Made by a program: the position numbers and the translations under genes | Origin: Cognatishimia sp. SS12 | GTDB taxonomy: Bacteria; Pseudomonadota; Alphaproteobacteria; Rhodobacterales; Rhodobacteraceae | DNA length: 64,000 bases | NCBI RefSeq assembly: GCF_028369055.1 | Contig: NZ_JAQNCZ010000001.1 | Coordinates: 620,001 to 684,000 of the forward strand | Direction: 5' to 3' | Shown: in pieces, positions 17,288 through 27,216 of the stretch | How positions within the stretch are numbered: position 1 is the first letter of the stretch | How the letters are laid out: every line of letters begins with the position of its first letter | Notes under the pieces: model-generated | What the model was told of the DNA's origin: nothing | Database searches by the model: none | Seen by the model: the letters and a program-made list of their open reading frames with translations, nothing else

Positions 17288-17806
17288 ATGAAAATTTTTC
17301 GCACCACTGCCCTCGCTCTCGTAACCGCAGCTGTCGCAACCACGGCTTATGCCTATGATGGCACCGTTGCCGAAATTGATGTGAAAACCGAACTCAGCGA
17401 TTTCGCCAACAGCAACGCCCTGGAATACTGGCCGGATCTGGAAAAAGATCTGAGCATTGCGCTCGCCAACCGTCTGAAGCTGGAAGATGTGCCAAATGGC
17501 GACCGTTTGGTTGTCACCATCAGCGACATCAACCTGAATGGCAATCCAACCCTGCCGCAGACTGGTGAATTCAACCAGTTGGAAGGCGCTGTGGTTCTTT
17601 ATGACTATGGTGATGAAACCCGCGATGCCGACGACAATGGCTCAACCACCATTATCGCCGAGCGTAGCTTTCCGCTGCGTCTGTCGGCAGTCGCCGGTGA
17701 CGTGATCGCCCCGGCGGACACGATTGTGATCCCGCCAAGTAAGGACGATTTTTACACCGCCCTTGTGAATGGCTTTGCTGACGCAACGGTCGACAACCTC
17801 GACTAA
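17288..17806 (+). CDS. Exported protein of unknown function
   Basis: 172 residues from the ATG at 17288, with AAGGAAAG in front. Signal peptide MKIFRTTALALVTAAVATTAYA. The mature part is acidic and free of Cys; it has a helical opening (TELSDFANSNALEYWPDLEKDLSIALANRL in two halves) and a beta-rich remainder with VTISDINLNG and FPLRLSAVAGDV. Homologues seem confined to Rhodobacteraceae as far as I can recall. I do not recognise a domain. It stands alone, with a hairpin downstream. Confidence 0.78.
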   Translation: MKIFRTTALALVTAAVATTAYAYDGTVAEIDVKTELSDFANSNALEYWPDLEKDLSIALANRLKLEDVPNGDRLVVTISDINLNGNPTLPQTGEFNQLEGAVVLYDYGDETRDADDNGSTTIIAERSFPLRLSAVAGDVIAPADTIVIPPSKDDFYTALVNGFADATVDNLD

Positions 17807-17851
17807 CAGCGGCGGCAATCGCCCCTTTTGGCAGAGCACCTGCCCTGCCCG

Positions 17852-17882
17852 ACGCCACGTTGCCCTGCAGCGTGGCGTTTTG
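17852..17882 (+). terminator. Probable terminator of the exported protein gene
   Basis: ACGCCACG (17852-17859) pairs with CGTGGCGT (17871-17878) over an 11-base loop, followed by a short T run (TTTTG). Confidence 0.6.
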
Positions 17883-17918
17883 CTGTCGGCGCGTTTGGAT
17901 CTGATTCAAAAAGGAAAA

Positions 17919-17995
17919 TGGCGCACCCATGAGGATTCGAACCTCAGACCTCTGCCTTCGGAGGGCAGCGCTCTATCCAGCTGAGCTATGGGTGC
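17919..17995 (-). tRNA. tRNA-Arg(CCG)
   Basis: 77 nt on the minus strand with encoded CCA. Acceptor GCACCCA/TGGGTGC, D-arm GCTC/GAGC, anticodon stem CTGCC/GGCAG with loop CTCCGAA (anticodon CCG, codon CGG), T-arm TGAGG-TTCGAAT-CCTCA. It lies just after the end of the suf operon on the same strand. Confidence 0.96.
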
Positions 17996-18021
17996 CTGCG
18001 TGTCGTTATACCGTGCGGAAA

Positions 18022-18040
18022 TTTCCCCGCAAGCGGGAAA
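18022..18040 (-). terminator. Weak terminator-like inverted repeat after sufS
   Basis: TTTCCC (18022-18027) and GGGAAA (18035-18040) flank a 7-base loop just past the sufS stop. The T-tract is poor, so termination here is uncertain and read-through into tRNA-Arg is possible. Confidence 0.3.
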
Positions 18041-18058
18041 ACACGCGCTGAGGCCGGA

Positions 18059-19279
18059 TCACGCCAGAAGCTCATGCGCCAATTCCAGCGCATCGACAAG
18101 CACGTCAATTTCTTCGGTGGTGTTGTACATGCCAAAGCTCGCGCGGCAGGTGGCGGAGACGCCCAGATGCTCCATCAAGGGGCCAGCGCAATGGTGCCCG
18201 GCCCGCACGGCCACGCCGCGCTTGTCGAGAATCGTAGAAATATCATGGGCATGCGCCGCCCCGGCAAGGGTCATTGAGAAAATCGCCGCCTTGCCCGGCG
18301 CGTCGCCCTGAATGTTCAGCCAGTTCATGCCGGCAAATTTTTCTCGGGCATAGTCGCGCAGCATTGTTTCGTGGGCGGCGATATTCTCCATGCCGACGTC
18401 CATCATATAGTCCAGCGCCACGCCCAAACCGATGGTCTGCACGATGCCGGGGGTGCCGGCCTCAAACTTCATCGGCGGATCGTTATAGATCACCGTGTCT
18501 TTGCTGACCTCTTTGATCATGTCGCCGCCGCCAATGAAGGGGCGCATTTCGGCCATGCGCTCTTTCTTGACATAGATCGCGCCGGAGCCGGAGGGGCCAT
18601 AGAGCTTATGGCCCGTGATGGCGTAAAAATCGCAGCCAATCTCTGTGACATCGACCGGCGCGTGCACTGCCCCTTGTGAGCCATCCACCAGCACGGCAAC
18701 CCCGCGCGATTGCGCTTCGTGTGTGATGGCTTTGACATCCACCATAGTGCCCAGGACATTGGAACACTGGGTGATGGCGATGAGTTTGGTCTTAGGCGTG
18801 ATGGCGTCAATGACAGCCTGCGGATCAAGGCTGCCGTCCGCCGCCACATCCACCCATTTGAGAACAACCCCCTGCCGTTCGCGCAAAAAATGCCAAGGGA
18901 CGATGTTGGCGTGATGCTCCATGACCGACAGGATGATTTCATCCCCTGCCTCAAAGCGCGGCATCGCCCAGCCATAGGCCACCATATTGATGCCTTCGGT
19001 GGTGCCGGAATTCAGGATGATTTCATTTTCATCAGCAGCCCCCAAAAACCGCGCAATGGTGCCGCGCACGTTTTCGTATTTTTCGGTCGCCAGGTTCGAG
19101 AGGTAATGCAGCCCGCGATGCACATTGGCGTATTCATCGCCATAGGCGCGCGAGATGGCGTCAATCACCACCTTGGGTTTCTGCGCTGAGGCCCCATTGT
19201 CCAGATAAACCAGCGGCTTGCCGTTGACCTCGCGCGACAAGATAGGAAAGTCGGCGCGAATTTTGTGAACGTCGTACAT
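18059..19279 (-). CDS. sufS: Cysteine desulfurase SufS (group II)
   Basis: 406 residues. PLP enzyme that takes sulfur from cysteine for Fe-S assembly. PLP lysine in AITGHKLYGPSGSG (Lys near 227), and the active Cys in VAVRAGHHCAGPLMEH, in the short-loop context typical of group II desulfurases, which normally need SufE or SufU as sulfur acceptor. Neither is encoded in the window. Last gene of the leftward suf operon; 3 bases separate it from the Yip1-like gene upstream. Confidence 0.96.
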   Translation of the reverse strand: MYDVHKIRADFPILSREVNGKPLVYLDNGASAQKPKVVIDAISRAYGDEYANVHRGLHYLSNLATEKYENVRGTIARFLGAADENEIILNSGTTEGINMVAYGWAMPRFEAGDEIILSVMEHHANIVPWHFLRERQGVVLKWVDVAADGSLDPQAVIDAITPKTKLIAITQCSNVLGTMVDVKAITHEAQSRGVAVLVDGSQGAVHAPVDVTEIGCDFYAITGHKLYGPSGSGAIYVKKERMAEMRPFIGGGDMIKEVSKDTVIYNDPPMKFEAGTPGIVQTIGLGVALDYMMDVGMENIAAHETMLRDYAREKFAGMNWLNIQGDAPGKAAIFSMTLAGAAHAHDISTILDKRGVAVRAGHHCAGPLMEHLGVSATCRASFGMYNTTEEIDVLVDALELAHELLA

Positions 19280-19282
19280 GGG

Positions 19283-19849
19283 TTATCCAACCGTGTTAAA
19301 GCCGATGAAAGTCAGCAGCAGAGACAGCACAACCGTCATGCCCAGAATGGACAGGACCAGGTTTGATGCCGCGCGGCCAAGGGAGTCAAACCCCTGCGCC
19401 ACCTTTAGAAAATTGATCAGGATCCAGAAACCATAAAGATAGGCAATGGTGGTCAAAACGCTGGCCAGCCCCGGTAGGAACACCATCAAAACAAATCCGC
19501 CAACCTGAACCGCCACGCGCATCATTTGCAGCCAGCCCAGCAGGGTCAGCACATCTGTGAACTCTGCAATGCCTTTCAGAAAGCGCCCGGCCGAAAACAG
19601 CAGACCGGCTGTCGCGGCGATCACCACCAGAAAGGCCGCTGTCAGCATCACCGGGTTGAGCGCAACCAGAAACGCCCCGTCAACCGCAGGCGGGAACATC
19701 ATGACGGTCACGACCACCATGATTGCATTCAGGATCGAGGCGATGACCGCGAGCTGCCAGGCTTGGCCATTGCCCAGTCGCAGCGCCAGAATCTGCTCGG
19801 CCGCTTTCTGCGGCTCAAAAATAGAAGTTTGAAACAGAGATTTAAGCAT
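19283..19849 (-). CDS. Yip1-family membrane protein A
   Basis: 188 residues from the ATG at 19849; a GTG one codon earlier is an alternative. Five hydrophobic segments (for example AVIASILNAIMVVVTVMMF and LSILGMTVVLSLLLTFIGF) and the pattern SLFQTSIFEPQKAAEQIL at the N-terminus fit the Yip1 domain. Function in bacteria unknown. It sits between a second Yip1-like gene and sufS with almost no spacing, so it is expressed with the Fe-S machinery. Confidence 0.8.
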   Translation of the reverse strand: MLKSLFQTSIFEPQKAAEQILALRLGNGQAWQLAVIASILNAIMVVVTVMMFPPAVDGAFLVALNPVMLTAAFLVVIAATAGLLFSAGRFLKGIAEFTDVLTLLGWLQMMRVAVQVGGFVLMVFLPGLASVLTTIAYLYGFWILINFLKVAQGFDSLGRAASNLVLSILGMTVVLSLLLTFIGFNTVG

Positions 19850-19852
19850 CAC

Positions 19853-20350
19853 TCACGCGCCCGTTGCAGATGCGGCCTTTGTGGCGGTTTGCAGCCCCGC
19901 TGTCCAGAACCAGAAAAAACAGATGAACCCGACCAACCCCACAACGTCATAAAGCGTGCCAGTGCCGATAAAACCGCCAACCAGCCCCCGGAACAAGGCA
20001 ATCGGCGTGGTCGCCAGCAATGCCCAGAACAGGGCAATGCGGCTGCCATATCCGCTGATCGGCTTGCCCAAAAGGCGCATGCCCCCCTGTGCCAACAGGC
20101 TGATGACATAGAAAAACAGCGGCATCATGAACACCCAAAGCAACAGCTGAGAGCCAAGCAGCGGGTTCAGCTCCACCTGATCGATATGGGCGACGCGCGC
20201 AAGTTTCGGCCATTGCGCTACAAAGATCACCCCGCAGGCCGCCATCAGCAGTGCCAAGGCGCGATCTTCGCGCGGGCCTCCCGGCAGGCGGCGCGCATAA
20301 ACCGCGCGCGGCCCCCGGTATGTTGCGAGGATATCGGGCAGGATTGACAT
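19853..20350 (-). CDS. Yip1-like membrane protein B
   Basis: 165 residues with about four hydrophobic segments (LLLWVFMMPLFFYVISLLA, IALFWALLATTPIALF, VVGLVGFICFFWFW). It begins MSILPDILATYRGPRAVY. Its stop abuts the start of the other Yip1-like gene and its ATG overlaps the sufD stop by one base. Similar in size and layout to its neighbour, possibly an old duplicate, though I see little direct identity. No known function. Confidence 0.78.
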   Translation of the reverse strand: MSILPDILATYRGPRAVYARRLPGGPREDRALALLMAACGVIFVAQWPKLARVAHIDQVELNPLLGSQLLLWVFMMPLFFYVISLLAQGGMRLLGKPISGYGSRIALFWALLATTPIALFRGLVGGFIGTGTLYDVVGLVGFICFFWFWTAGLQTATKAASATGA

Positions 20351-21636
20351 CAGCCGCGACGCCGCTCCAGCCAGCCTTCCAGCCGCGCCAGAATGATGCC
20401 TGCCAAACCCTCGTCCTCGATCTCATCCACCGCTTCGGCCAGAAAGGCCAGCGTCAACAGATCGGTTGCGATGGGCGCAGGCACGCCGCGCGCGCGCAGA
20501 TAAAACAACATGTCCTCATCAATCGCGCCCGTGGTGGACCCATGCGAGCAGGCCACATCATCGGCATAGATCTCAAGCTCTGGCTTGGCGAGGAACTGGC
20601 TGTCATCATCCAGCAGCAAGGATTGGCTGATCTGATACCCGTCGGTTTTCTGGGCGTCAGGTTTGACCAAGATTTTGCCTTGGAACACCCCTGTCGCGCC
20701 GTTGCGCAGCACTTTCTTATAGACCTGACGGCTTTCGCAATTCACCGCATCATGGGTGACAAAAACCGTGTCATCATGATGGAAATCACCATCGCCAACG
20801 CAGGCACCTGCCACATGGGCCACAGCGTCATCTCCGGTCAGCTCAATCACACATTCATTCCGCGTCAGAACGCCGTTCACCGTGAGGGTGAAGGATTTGA
20901 ACGTGCTTTCAGCACCAAGGCGCGCAAACATATGCGTGGCGGCGCGGCGCTCGTGGTCGCGCCCCTGGGCGCGGACGTGGTGGAAGGCCGCTCCATCGGC
21001 GATATCCACCTCCAGCACCTCGTTAAAGCGCGCAGCGGCTGGGCCGTTTTCCAGCAGGGTCAATGCCCCGCCCTCTTCCACTTTGATCACATGATGCAAC
21101 ACCGCATCCGAGGCGCTGTCGACATGTTTGTAGATCAGGCTCACGGGCCGGGCGACCTGACCTGTCACGCGGATGACAACGCCGTCGCTGGCCAGCGCGG
21201 TGTTAAAGGCCGCCAGCGGGCGCTCCACCGGGGACTGGCCCTTGGCTTCCAACGCACCATAAAGATCCTTGGCCCAATGAATATCGGCCTCGGCAACATC
21301 CGCCAGCCGTTCGATGCGCATGGCTTCGCCTGACAGATCATCAGAGGCCGCCGCGTCAAACACGCCATCCACGAACACGACCTTAAGGCGGTCGACTTCG
21401 TCAAAAACCGGCGCTTCGCCGTGATTGAACGCCGCCGCCGCAGGCACCTCTTGCTGGGTCAGTGTCTCAGGGCGCGTGTATTTCCAATACTCATCGCGGC
21501 GCGATGGCAGTCCCATGGACCGCACGCGCGCCAGCGCATCTTGGCGCAGCGCCGTGATCCAGCTTGCGCCGTCAGCGATGCTGACGCCATCCAGCAGGGC
21601 CGACGTGGCCTCTTGTTTGGCTTGCAGCAGGCTCAT
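20350..21636 (-). CDS. sufD: Fe-S assembly scaffold protein SufD
   Basis: 428 residues. Partner of SufB in the SufBC2D scaffold complex. The C-terminal beta-helix core is visible, with FQGKILVKPDAQKTDGYQ, KPELEIYADDVACSHGST (containing the conserved Cys and His region) and LFYLRARGVP near the end. The N-terminal half is variable, as usual. Translationally coupled to sufC (its ATG overlaps the sufC stop by one base). Confidence 0.95.
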   Translation of the reverse strand: MSLLQAKQEATSALLDGVSIADGASWITALRQDALARVRSMGLPSRRDEYWKYTRPETLTQQEVPAAAAFNHGEAPVFDEVDRLKVVFVDGVFDAAASDDLSGEAMRIERLADVAEADIHWAKDLYGALEAKGQSPVERPLAAFNTALASDGVVIRVTGQVARPVSLIYKHVDSASDAVLHHVIKVEEGGALTLLENGPAAARFNEVLEVDIADGAAFHHVRAQGRDHERRAATHMFARLGAESTFKSFTLTVNGVLTRNECVIELTGDDAVAHVAGACVGDGDFHHDDTVFVTHDAVNCESRQVYKKVLRNGATGVFQGKILVKPDAQKTDGYQISQSLLLDDDSQFLAKPELEIYADDVACSHGSTTGAIDEDMLFYLRARGVPAPIATDLLTLAFLAEAVDEIEDEGLAGIILARLEGWLERRRG

Positions 21637-22391
21637 TATGCGATCTCCGCCAGAATGTCGGCGTAGCCGTTTTTCTCAACTTCCAGCGCCAGCTCTGGGC
21701 CGCCGGTTTTCACGATACGGCCGTCTGCCATAATGTGCACCACATCCGGTTTGATGTGATCCAGCAGACGTTGATAGTGGGTGATCACCAGGAAACCGCG
21801 CCCTTCAGAGCGCAGCGCATTCACGCCTTCGGAGACCAGTTTCATCGCGTCGACATCCAGACCGGAATCGGTTTCGTCCAAGATGCACATCTTTGGTTCC
21901 AGCATCGCCATTTGCAGGATCTCGTTGCGCTTTTTCTCGCCACCGGAAAAGCCGACATTCACCGGGCGTTTCAGCATGTCGGCGTCGATTTTCAGCTTTT
22001 TTGCCTTGGCGCGGATCTCTTTCAGAAAATCTGCGGCTGACATTTCTTCTTCGCCGCGCGCTTTGCGCTGTGCGTTCACGGCGGTGCGCAGAAAGGTCAT
22101 GTTGCCGACGCCGGGGATCTCAACCGGGTATTGGAACGCCAGGAACAAACCGAGCGCGGCGCGCTCTTCGGCTTCCAGCTCCAGCAGATCTTCGCCTTCC
22201 AAAGTGGCGCTGCCACCGGTGACTTCATAGCCTTCGCGGCCAGACAGGACATAAGACAAGGTCGATTTTCCAGACCCATTCGGGCCCATGATTGCATGGA
22301 CTTTGCCCGCTTCCACGGTCAGATCCACACCTTTCAGGATCTGCTTGTCTTCATCTTCAAGTTTGACCTTCAGGCCTTTGATTTCCAACAT
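21636..22391 (-). CDS. sufC: SufC ATPase of the Fe-S scaffold
   Basis: 251 residues from the ATG at 22391 (MLEIKGLKVKLEDEDKQ), with GGAAAA before it; the longer open frame overlaps another gene. Walker A GPNGSGKSTLSYVLSG, ABC signature GFSGGEKKRNEILQM and Walker B MCILDETDSGLDVDA are all present. SufC drives conformational change of SufB-SufD. 32 bases separate it from the 56-residue membrane protein gene upstream in the operon. Confidence 0.96.
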   Translation of the reverse strand: MLEIKGLKVKLEDEDKQILKGVDLTVEAGKVHAIMGPNGSGKSTLSYVLSGREGYEVTGGSATLEGEDLLELEAEERAALGLFLAFQYPVEIPGVGNMTFLRTAVNAQRKARGEEEMSAADFLKEIRAKAKKLKIDADMLKRPVNVGFSGGEKKRNEILQMAMLEPKMCILDETDSGLDVDAMKLVSEGVNALRSEGRGFLVITHYQRLLDHIKPDVVHIMADGRIVKTGGPELALEVEKNGYADILAEIA

Positions 22392-22423
22392 ATTATTTTC
22401 CTTTTCCGCCGTCGCGCTGGCGG

Positions 22424-22594
22424 TCATCTCTTGATTAGCATCTGGGCCACAACCGACCCTAAAAACCCGCTGACGAAACTGGTCGTCAGCACTTGTGTAT
22501 TTGTCAGCATGGGGGCGATTTGACTGATGACAAAGGCAAAGCCGGCGCAGAAAAGCCCGGTGGTACACGCCGCCATCAACGTCGCCCGCAGCAT
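22424..22594 (-). CDS. 56-residue two-helix membrane protein in the suf operon
   Basis: Read on the minus strand from ATG at 22594 to TGA at 22424-22426. The product starts [18 protein letters not shown] and ends SVVAQMLIKR, with two hydrophobic stretches (about 5-25 and 35-53) split by TNTQV. The ATG overlaps the TAA of the YbjQ-family gene by one base (TAATG), so it is translationally coupled. No family recognised. Size, coupling and clean membrane topology favour a real gene, but conservation has not been tested. Confidence 0.62.
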   Translation of the reverse strand: MLRATLMAACTTGLFCAGFAFVISQIAPMLTNTQVLTTSFVSGFLGSVVAQMLIKR

Positions 22595-22908
22595 TACGCC
22601 AGCACCACCGCGGTGCCAGAGGCCGAGACCATCAGCATGGATTGTCCGACCACCTCATAATCCAGATCCACGCCGATCACCGCATTGGCGCCTTTGGCGG
22701 CAGCGCGTTCTTCCAGCTCGCGCAGGGCGGTATCGCGCGCATCCTGCAGCTTGCTTTCATAGGCCCCTGACCGTCCGCCAACGATATCGGTGATCGAGGC
22801 AAAGACATCGCGTACGACATTTGCGCCCATAATCGCCTCGCCCACGACAATGCCGCGGTAATCGGTGATCTTTCGTCCTTCGACAGAATTTGTGGTGGTG
22901 ATAATCAT
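22594..22908 (-). CDS. YbjQ / UPF0145 family protein
   Basis: 104 residues. Full-length family member: [37 protein letters not shown], a central helix ([20 protein letters not shown]) and [16 protein letters not shown], ending with the [12 protein letters not shown] strand. The family forms pentamers and is called heavy-metal-binding-like, but no ligand is established. Lies inside the suf operon, 1 base after the 66-aa membrane protein gene. A link to metal or oxidative stress during Fe-S assembly is inferred from position only. Confidence 0.9.
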   Translation of the reverse strand: MIITTTNSVEGRKITDYRGIVVGEAIMGANVVRDVFASITDIVGGRSGAYESKLQDARDTALRELEERAAAKGANAVIGVDLDYEVVGQSMLMVSASGTAVVLA

Positions 22909-22909
22909 C

Positions 22910-23109
22910 TTAGCCCCCGATCCATTTGAACAGCATCATTGCGCCCATCCCCAGCGCGCCAACCGCCGCCGAGGTGACAAAAACCGAGCCGCCAATCAGC
23001 CCCTCGGTTTTGCCAGAACGTTTGCGGATGCTCAGCCCAATCATGCTGCCAAGCGCGCAGCCAAGCCCAACACCCAATGAGGCTTGCATCAATTGTTGCA
23101 ACTCACCCA

Positions 23110-23110
<1 letters not shown>
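22910..23110 (-). CDS. 66-residue two-helix membrane protein in the suf operon
   Basis: From ATG 23110, whose A overlaps the sufB TGA (TGATG). Product [17 protein letters not shown]... with hydrophobic segments at about 11-26 and 37-62 separated by a basic [10 protein letters not shown] turn, so the loop is probably cytoplasmic. The frame is open further upstream, but that part lies within sufB. No family recognised. Its position between sufB and ybjQ and a similar small membrane gene after ybjQ make it look like part of one set. Confidence 0.68.
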
Positions 23111-24633
<1,523 letters not shown>

Positions 24634-24648
24634 CTGCGTCTCCTTTTG

Positions 24649-25689
24649 TCACGCCGCACGGGCGCGGAATTTTTTCCATTGGGTCAACCATTTATCGGCA
24701 AACCCTACAATGTCCTGTTCGCTTGTTTGCGGACCAAGGCTGACCCTGATCGCGCTGGACGCCACCGGGGCGTCATATCCCATTGCCGTCAGCACCGCGC
24801 TGCTTTTGACCTTGCCTGAAGAACAGGCAGACCCTGCAGAAATCGCGTAGCCAGCCAAATCCATCTGCATGACTTGGGTCTCGCCCTTCCATCCGGCAAG
24901 GGCAAAGCAGGAAGTATTGGGCAGGCGCTCTGCGCCTTTCCCGGCGATGATCACGTCGGGTGCGCCATCGGCGATGATCTCTTCCAGCTGATCGCGCAGG
25001 GTCGCGACGCGGCTCCAAACGCCGCTATCCAAATCCGCCTGCGCCGCCGCCGCCGCCGCGGCGAACCCGGCGATGCCAATGGTGTTTTCGGTCCCGGCCC
25101 GGCGCCCCATTTCCTGCCCGCCACCCAAAAGCTGCGCCGACACCTCGGTGCCGCGTTTCACCACCAGCGCGCCAATGCCTTTTGGGCCGCCCAGTTTATG
25201 GGCTGATATCAACGCCATTTCCGCGCCAAGCCAATTGAAAGCGACCGGCAGTTTGCCAAAGGCCTGCGTCATATCCGTGACCGCCAGACCCTGTGGAATA
25301 TCCTGCACAACCCCGGTTTCGGAATTGGCCAGTTGCAGCGTGGCGCGTGCGGGGTCTGCGACGGTCACGCGACCCTCGGGGTCCACCGCCAGATCTTCGC
25401 GGATCCAATGCCGGACGGCGTCATGTTCCACCGCCGCGCCTTGCAAATCGCGCCCCTTCAGGGCCAGCGCCGCCGCTTCGGTTGCGCTGCTGGTAAAGAT
25501 GATATCCGCCCCATCTGCCCCCAGCGCGATGGCGATGGTCTGCCGTGATTTTTCGATCAGCGCCTTGGCGGCCCGCCCTTCGGCATGCACCGAGGACGGG
25601 TTGCCCGCGACATCCATGGCCGCGATCATTGCGGCGCGGGCCTCAGGCCGCAGGGGCGTTGTGGCATTGTGATCCAGATAGACCCTCAT
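24649..25689 (-). CDS. Cysteine desulfurase, NifS/IscS type (group I)
   Basis: 346 residues, a little shorter than E. coli IscS (about 400). N-terminus VYLDHNATTPLRPEARAAM, PLP lysine in ISAHKLGGPKGIGALVVKRG, and active Cys in SAGSACSSGKVKSSAVL on the extended loop typical of group I. Located between iscR and sufB, with a 4-base overlap with iscR. Together with SufS this gives two different desulfurases in one operon; this one could supply SufB directly or serve other sulfur pathways. Confidence 0.94.
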   Translation of the reverse strand: MRVYLDHNATTPLRPEARAAMIAAMDVAGNPSSVHAEGRAAKALIEKSRQTIAIALGADGADIIFTSSATEAAALALKGRDLQGAAVEHDAVRHWIREDLAVDPEGRVTVADPARATLQLANSETGVVQDIPQGLAVTDMTQAFGKLPVAFNWLGAEMALISAHKLGGPKGIGALVVKRGTEVSAQLLGGGQEMGRRAGTENTIGIAGFAAAAAAAQADLDSGVWSRVATLRDQLEEIIADGAPDVIIAGKGAERLPNTSCFALAGWKGETQVMQMDLAGYAISAGSACSSGKVKSSAVLTAMGYDAPVASSAIRVSLGPQTSEQDIVGFADKWLTQWKKFRARAA

Positions 25690-26150
25690 TCGCAGTCATC
25701 CACCACAGCAAAGAGCGAGGGCACAGCCGGACAAGGCGCCAGATCATTTTCAACCACATCCGACAGCCGGGTCTGATGCAGGAACACGTAAACATGGGCG
25801 GATAGGCCTTCCCACAGACGGTTCGCCATCGATTGCGCCCGCGAGCCAGACTGCGCGCCAGAGGCACCCGCCCCGGTGTGCAGCGCCGAGACGGTTTCAT
25901 CGACCGCAGAAAGGATATCGACCACCCGAATCTCGGATGCGGGCCGCGCCAGACGGTAGCCGCCGCCCGGGCCGCGCACAGATTCAACCAAATTGGCACG
26001 CCGCAATTTGACAAACAGCTGCTCAAGATAGGCCAGAGAAATGTCCTGACGCGCCGAAACTTCGGATAAAGTCACAAGCTTTTCAGTCGGTTGCAGGGCA
26101 ATGTCCGCAAGGGCAACAACAGCGTAACGGCCTTTGGTCGACAGTTTCAT
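25686..26150 (-). CDS. iscR: Rrf2-family regulator IscR, variant cysteine pattern
   Basis: 154 residues. Winged-helix DNA-binding domain: MKLSTKGRYAVVALADIALQ, SLAYLEQLFVKLRRANLV and SVRGPGGGYRLARP. In E. coli IscR three Cys at about 92-104 bind a 2Fe-2S cluster; here that stretch reads ALHTGAGASGAQSGSRAQS with no Cys. The only cysteines are Cys140 and Cys153 at the C-terminus. IscR of Rhodobacter sphaeroides has been described as a distinct type lacking the triad, acting as repressor of iron-sulfur genes, and this protein fits that class. First gene of the operon it probably controls. Confidence 0.92.
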   Translation of the reverse strand: MKLSTKGRYAVVALADIALQPTEKLVTLSEVSARQDISLAYLEQLFVKLRRANLVESVRGPGGGYRLARPASEIRVVDILSAVDETVSALHTGAGASGAQSGSRAQSMANRLWEGLSAHVYVFLHQTRLSDVVENDLAPCPAVPSLFAVVDDCE

Positions 26151-26216
26151 AGCCTTCGCCCCTTCGCGAATTGATTGACCTTGGACGCCACAAAGCTTAG
26201 ATCGCTAACAGCGCCG

Positions 26217-26255
26217 CTGGAATATTGTCCAGCACAATAATTAGAACCGTTCTAA
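26217..26255. promoter_or_regulatory. Candidate operator dyads between iscR and the hydrolase gene
   Basis: TTAGAAC-C-GTTCTAA (26241-26255) is a perfect 15-base palindrome about 90 bases upstream of iscR. Next to it CTGGA-N6-TCCAG (26217-26232) is a second inverted repeat, and TTAG-N4-CTAA occurs at 26197-26208. An iron-responsive motif (iron-Rhodo-box) is known upstream of iscR/suf in Rhodobacterales; whether either dyad is that motif needs comparison. It could serve both divergent genes. Confidence 0.55.
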
Positions 26256-26316
26256 GGTGCCTGAGCAAATTCGTCAAGAAACTGCTTTCGCCTGACTGAA
26301 GGAGACAGGGACGCTT

Positions 26317-26970
26317 ATGCCCGAGGTCATTTTTCCCGGACCCGAAGGCCGCCTAGAAGGCCGCTACCACCCCCAAAAAGACCGTGACGCACCGATTGCA
26401 ATCGTGCTTCATCCGCATCCGCAGTTTGGCGGGACCATGAACAACAAAGTGGTCTATAATCTGCACTACGCCTTTTACAACATGGGCTTTACCGTGTTGC
26501 GCTTCAACTTTCGAGGTGTGGGCCGTAGCCAGGGTGAATATGATCAGGGCATCGGCGAGCTGAGCGATGCCGCCAGCGCGCTGGATTACCTGCAATCCAT
26601 GAACAACAACTCCAAACATTGCTGGGTCGCTGGCTTTAGCTTTGGTGCGTGGATTGGCATGCAGCTTTTGATGCGCCGCCCGGAAATCACCGGCTTTATC
26701 AGCGTGTCGCCCCCGGCGAACATGTATGACTTCAGCTTCCTTGCGCCCTGCCCGTCTTCGGGCTTGATCATCAATGGCACCGCCGACCGTGTGGCCCCAC
26801 CTGCGGACACCACCGCGCTTGTGAACAAGCTGCATGAACAAAAAGGCATCACCATCACCCACAACCAGATTGAGGGTGCCGGCCACTTCTTTGAAGAGCC
26901 GCATATGGATACGATGATTGGCGATGTCTCTGACTATGTGAAACGCCGCCTGACCGAAAACACCCGCTGA
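26317..26970 (+). CDS. Alpha/beta hydrolase, dienelactone-hydrolase-like
   Basis: 217 residues. Oxyanion region HPHPQFGGTMNNKVV, nucleophile elbow GFSFGAW (Ser near 108), Asp in INGTADRVAPP and His in GAGHFFEEP form a complete triad. The family (COG2945-like) is widespread in proteobacteria with unknown substrate. Divergent from iscR and followed after 12 bases by a small helical protein and an HD hydrolase, so it heads a three-gene unit. Confidence 0.88.
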   Translation: MPEVIFPGPEGRLEGRYHPQKDRDAPIAIVLHPHPQFGGTMNNKVVYNLHYAFYNMGFTVLRFNFRGVGRSQGEYDQGIGELSDAASALDYLQSMNNNSKHCWVAGFSFGAWIGMQLLMRRPEITGFISVSPPANMYDFSFLAPCPSSGLIINGTADRVAPPADTTALVNKLHEQKGITITHNQIEGAGHFFEEPHMDTMIGDVSDYVKRRLTENTR

Positions 26971-26982
26971 TCGAGGTTGCGC

Positions 26983-27216
26983 ATGAGTTATGTCGAAGGC
27001 TTAGGGGAAAAACTGGCACGCGATGTTTTGGCCGTTCAGGCCGAAACCGGCGATCTGAATCTGGTTCAGGAAATCGCCGATGTGCTGGAAGCCTCGTCTT
27101 CGACATTGCACGAAGCCTTTATGACAGCCGTGCGCGTTTATGACGCCGAAAAACGCGCACGTGGGGTTCTGGATGCCAAGCTGAACGCAGCCCTCAAGGC
27201 GGCACAGTCACAATGA
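26983..27216 (+). CDS. Small helical protein of unknown function
   Basis: 77 residues from ATG 26983; a TTG two codons earlier is less likely. Nearly all predicted helix, with acidic and Ala-rich composition (KLARDVLAVQAETGDLNLVQE, then SSSTLHEAFMTAVRVYDAEKRA). No signal peptide or Cys. It overlaps the next gene by four bases (ATGA), which argues for a functional link with the HD hydrolase. Family not recognised. Confidence 0.75.
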   Translation: MSYVEGLGEKLARDVLAVQAETGDLNLVQEIADVLEASSSTLHEAFMTAVRVYDAEKRARGVLDAKLNAALKAAQSQ

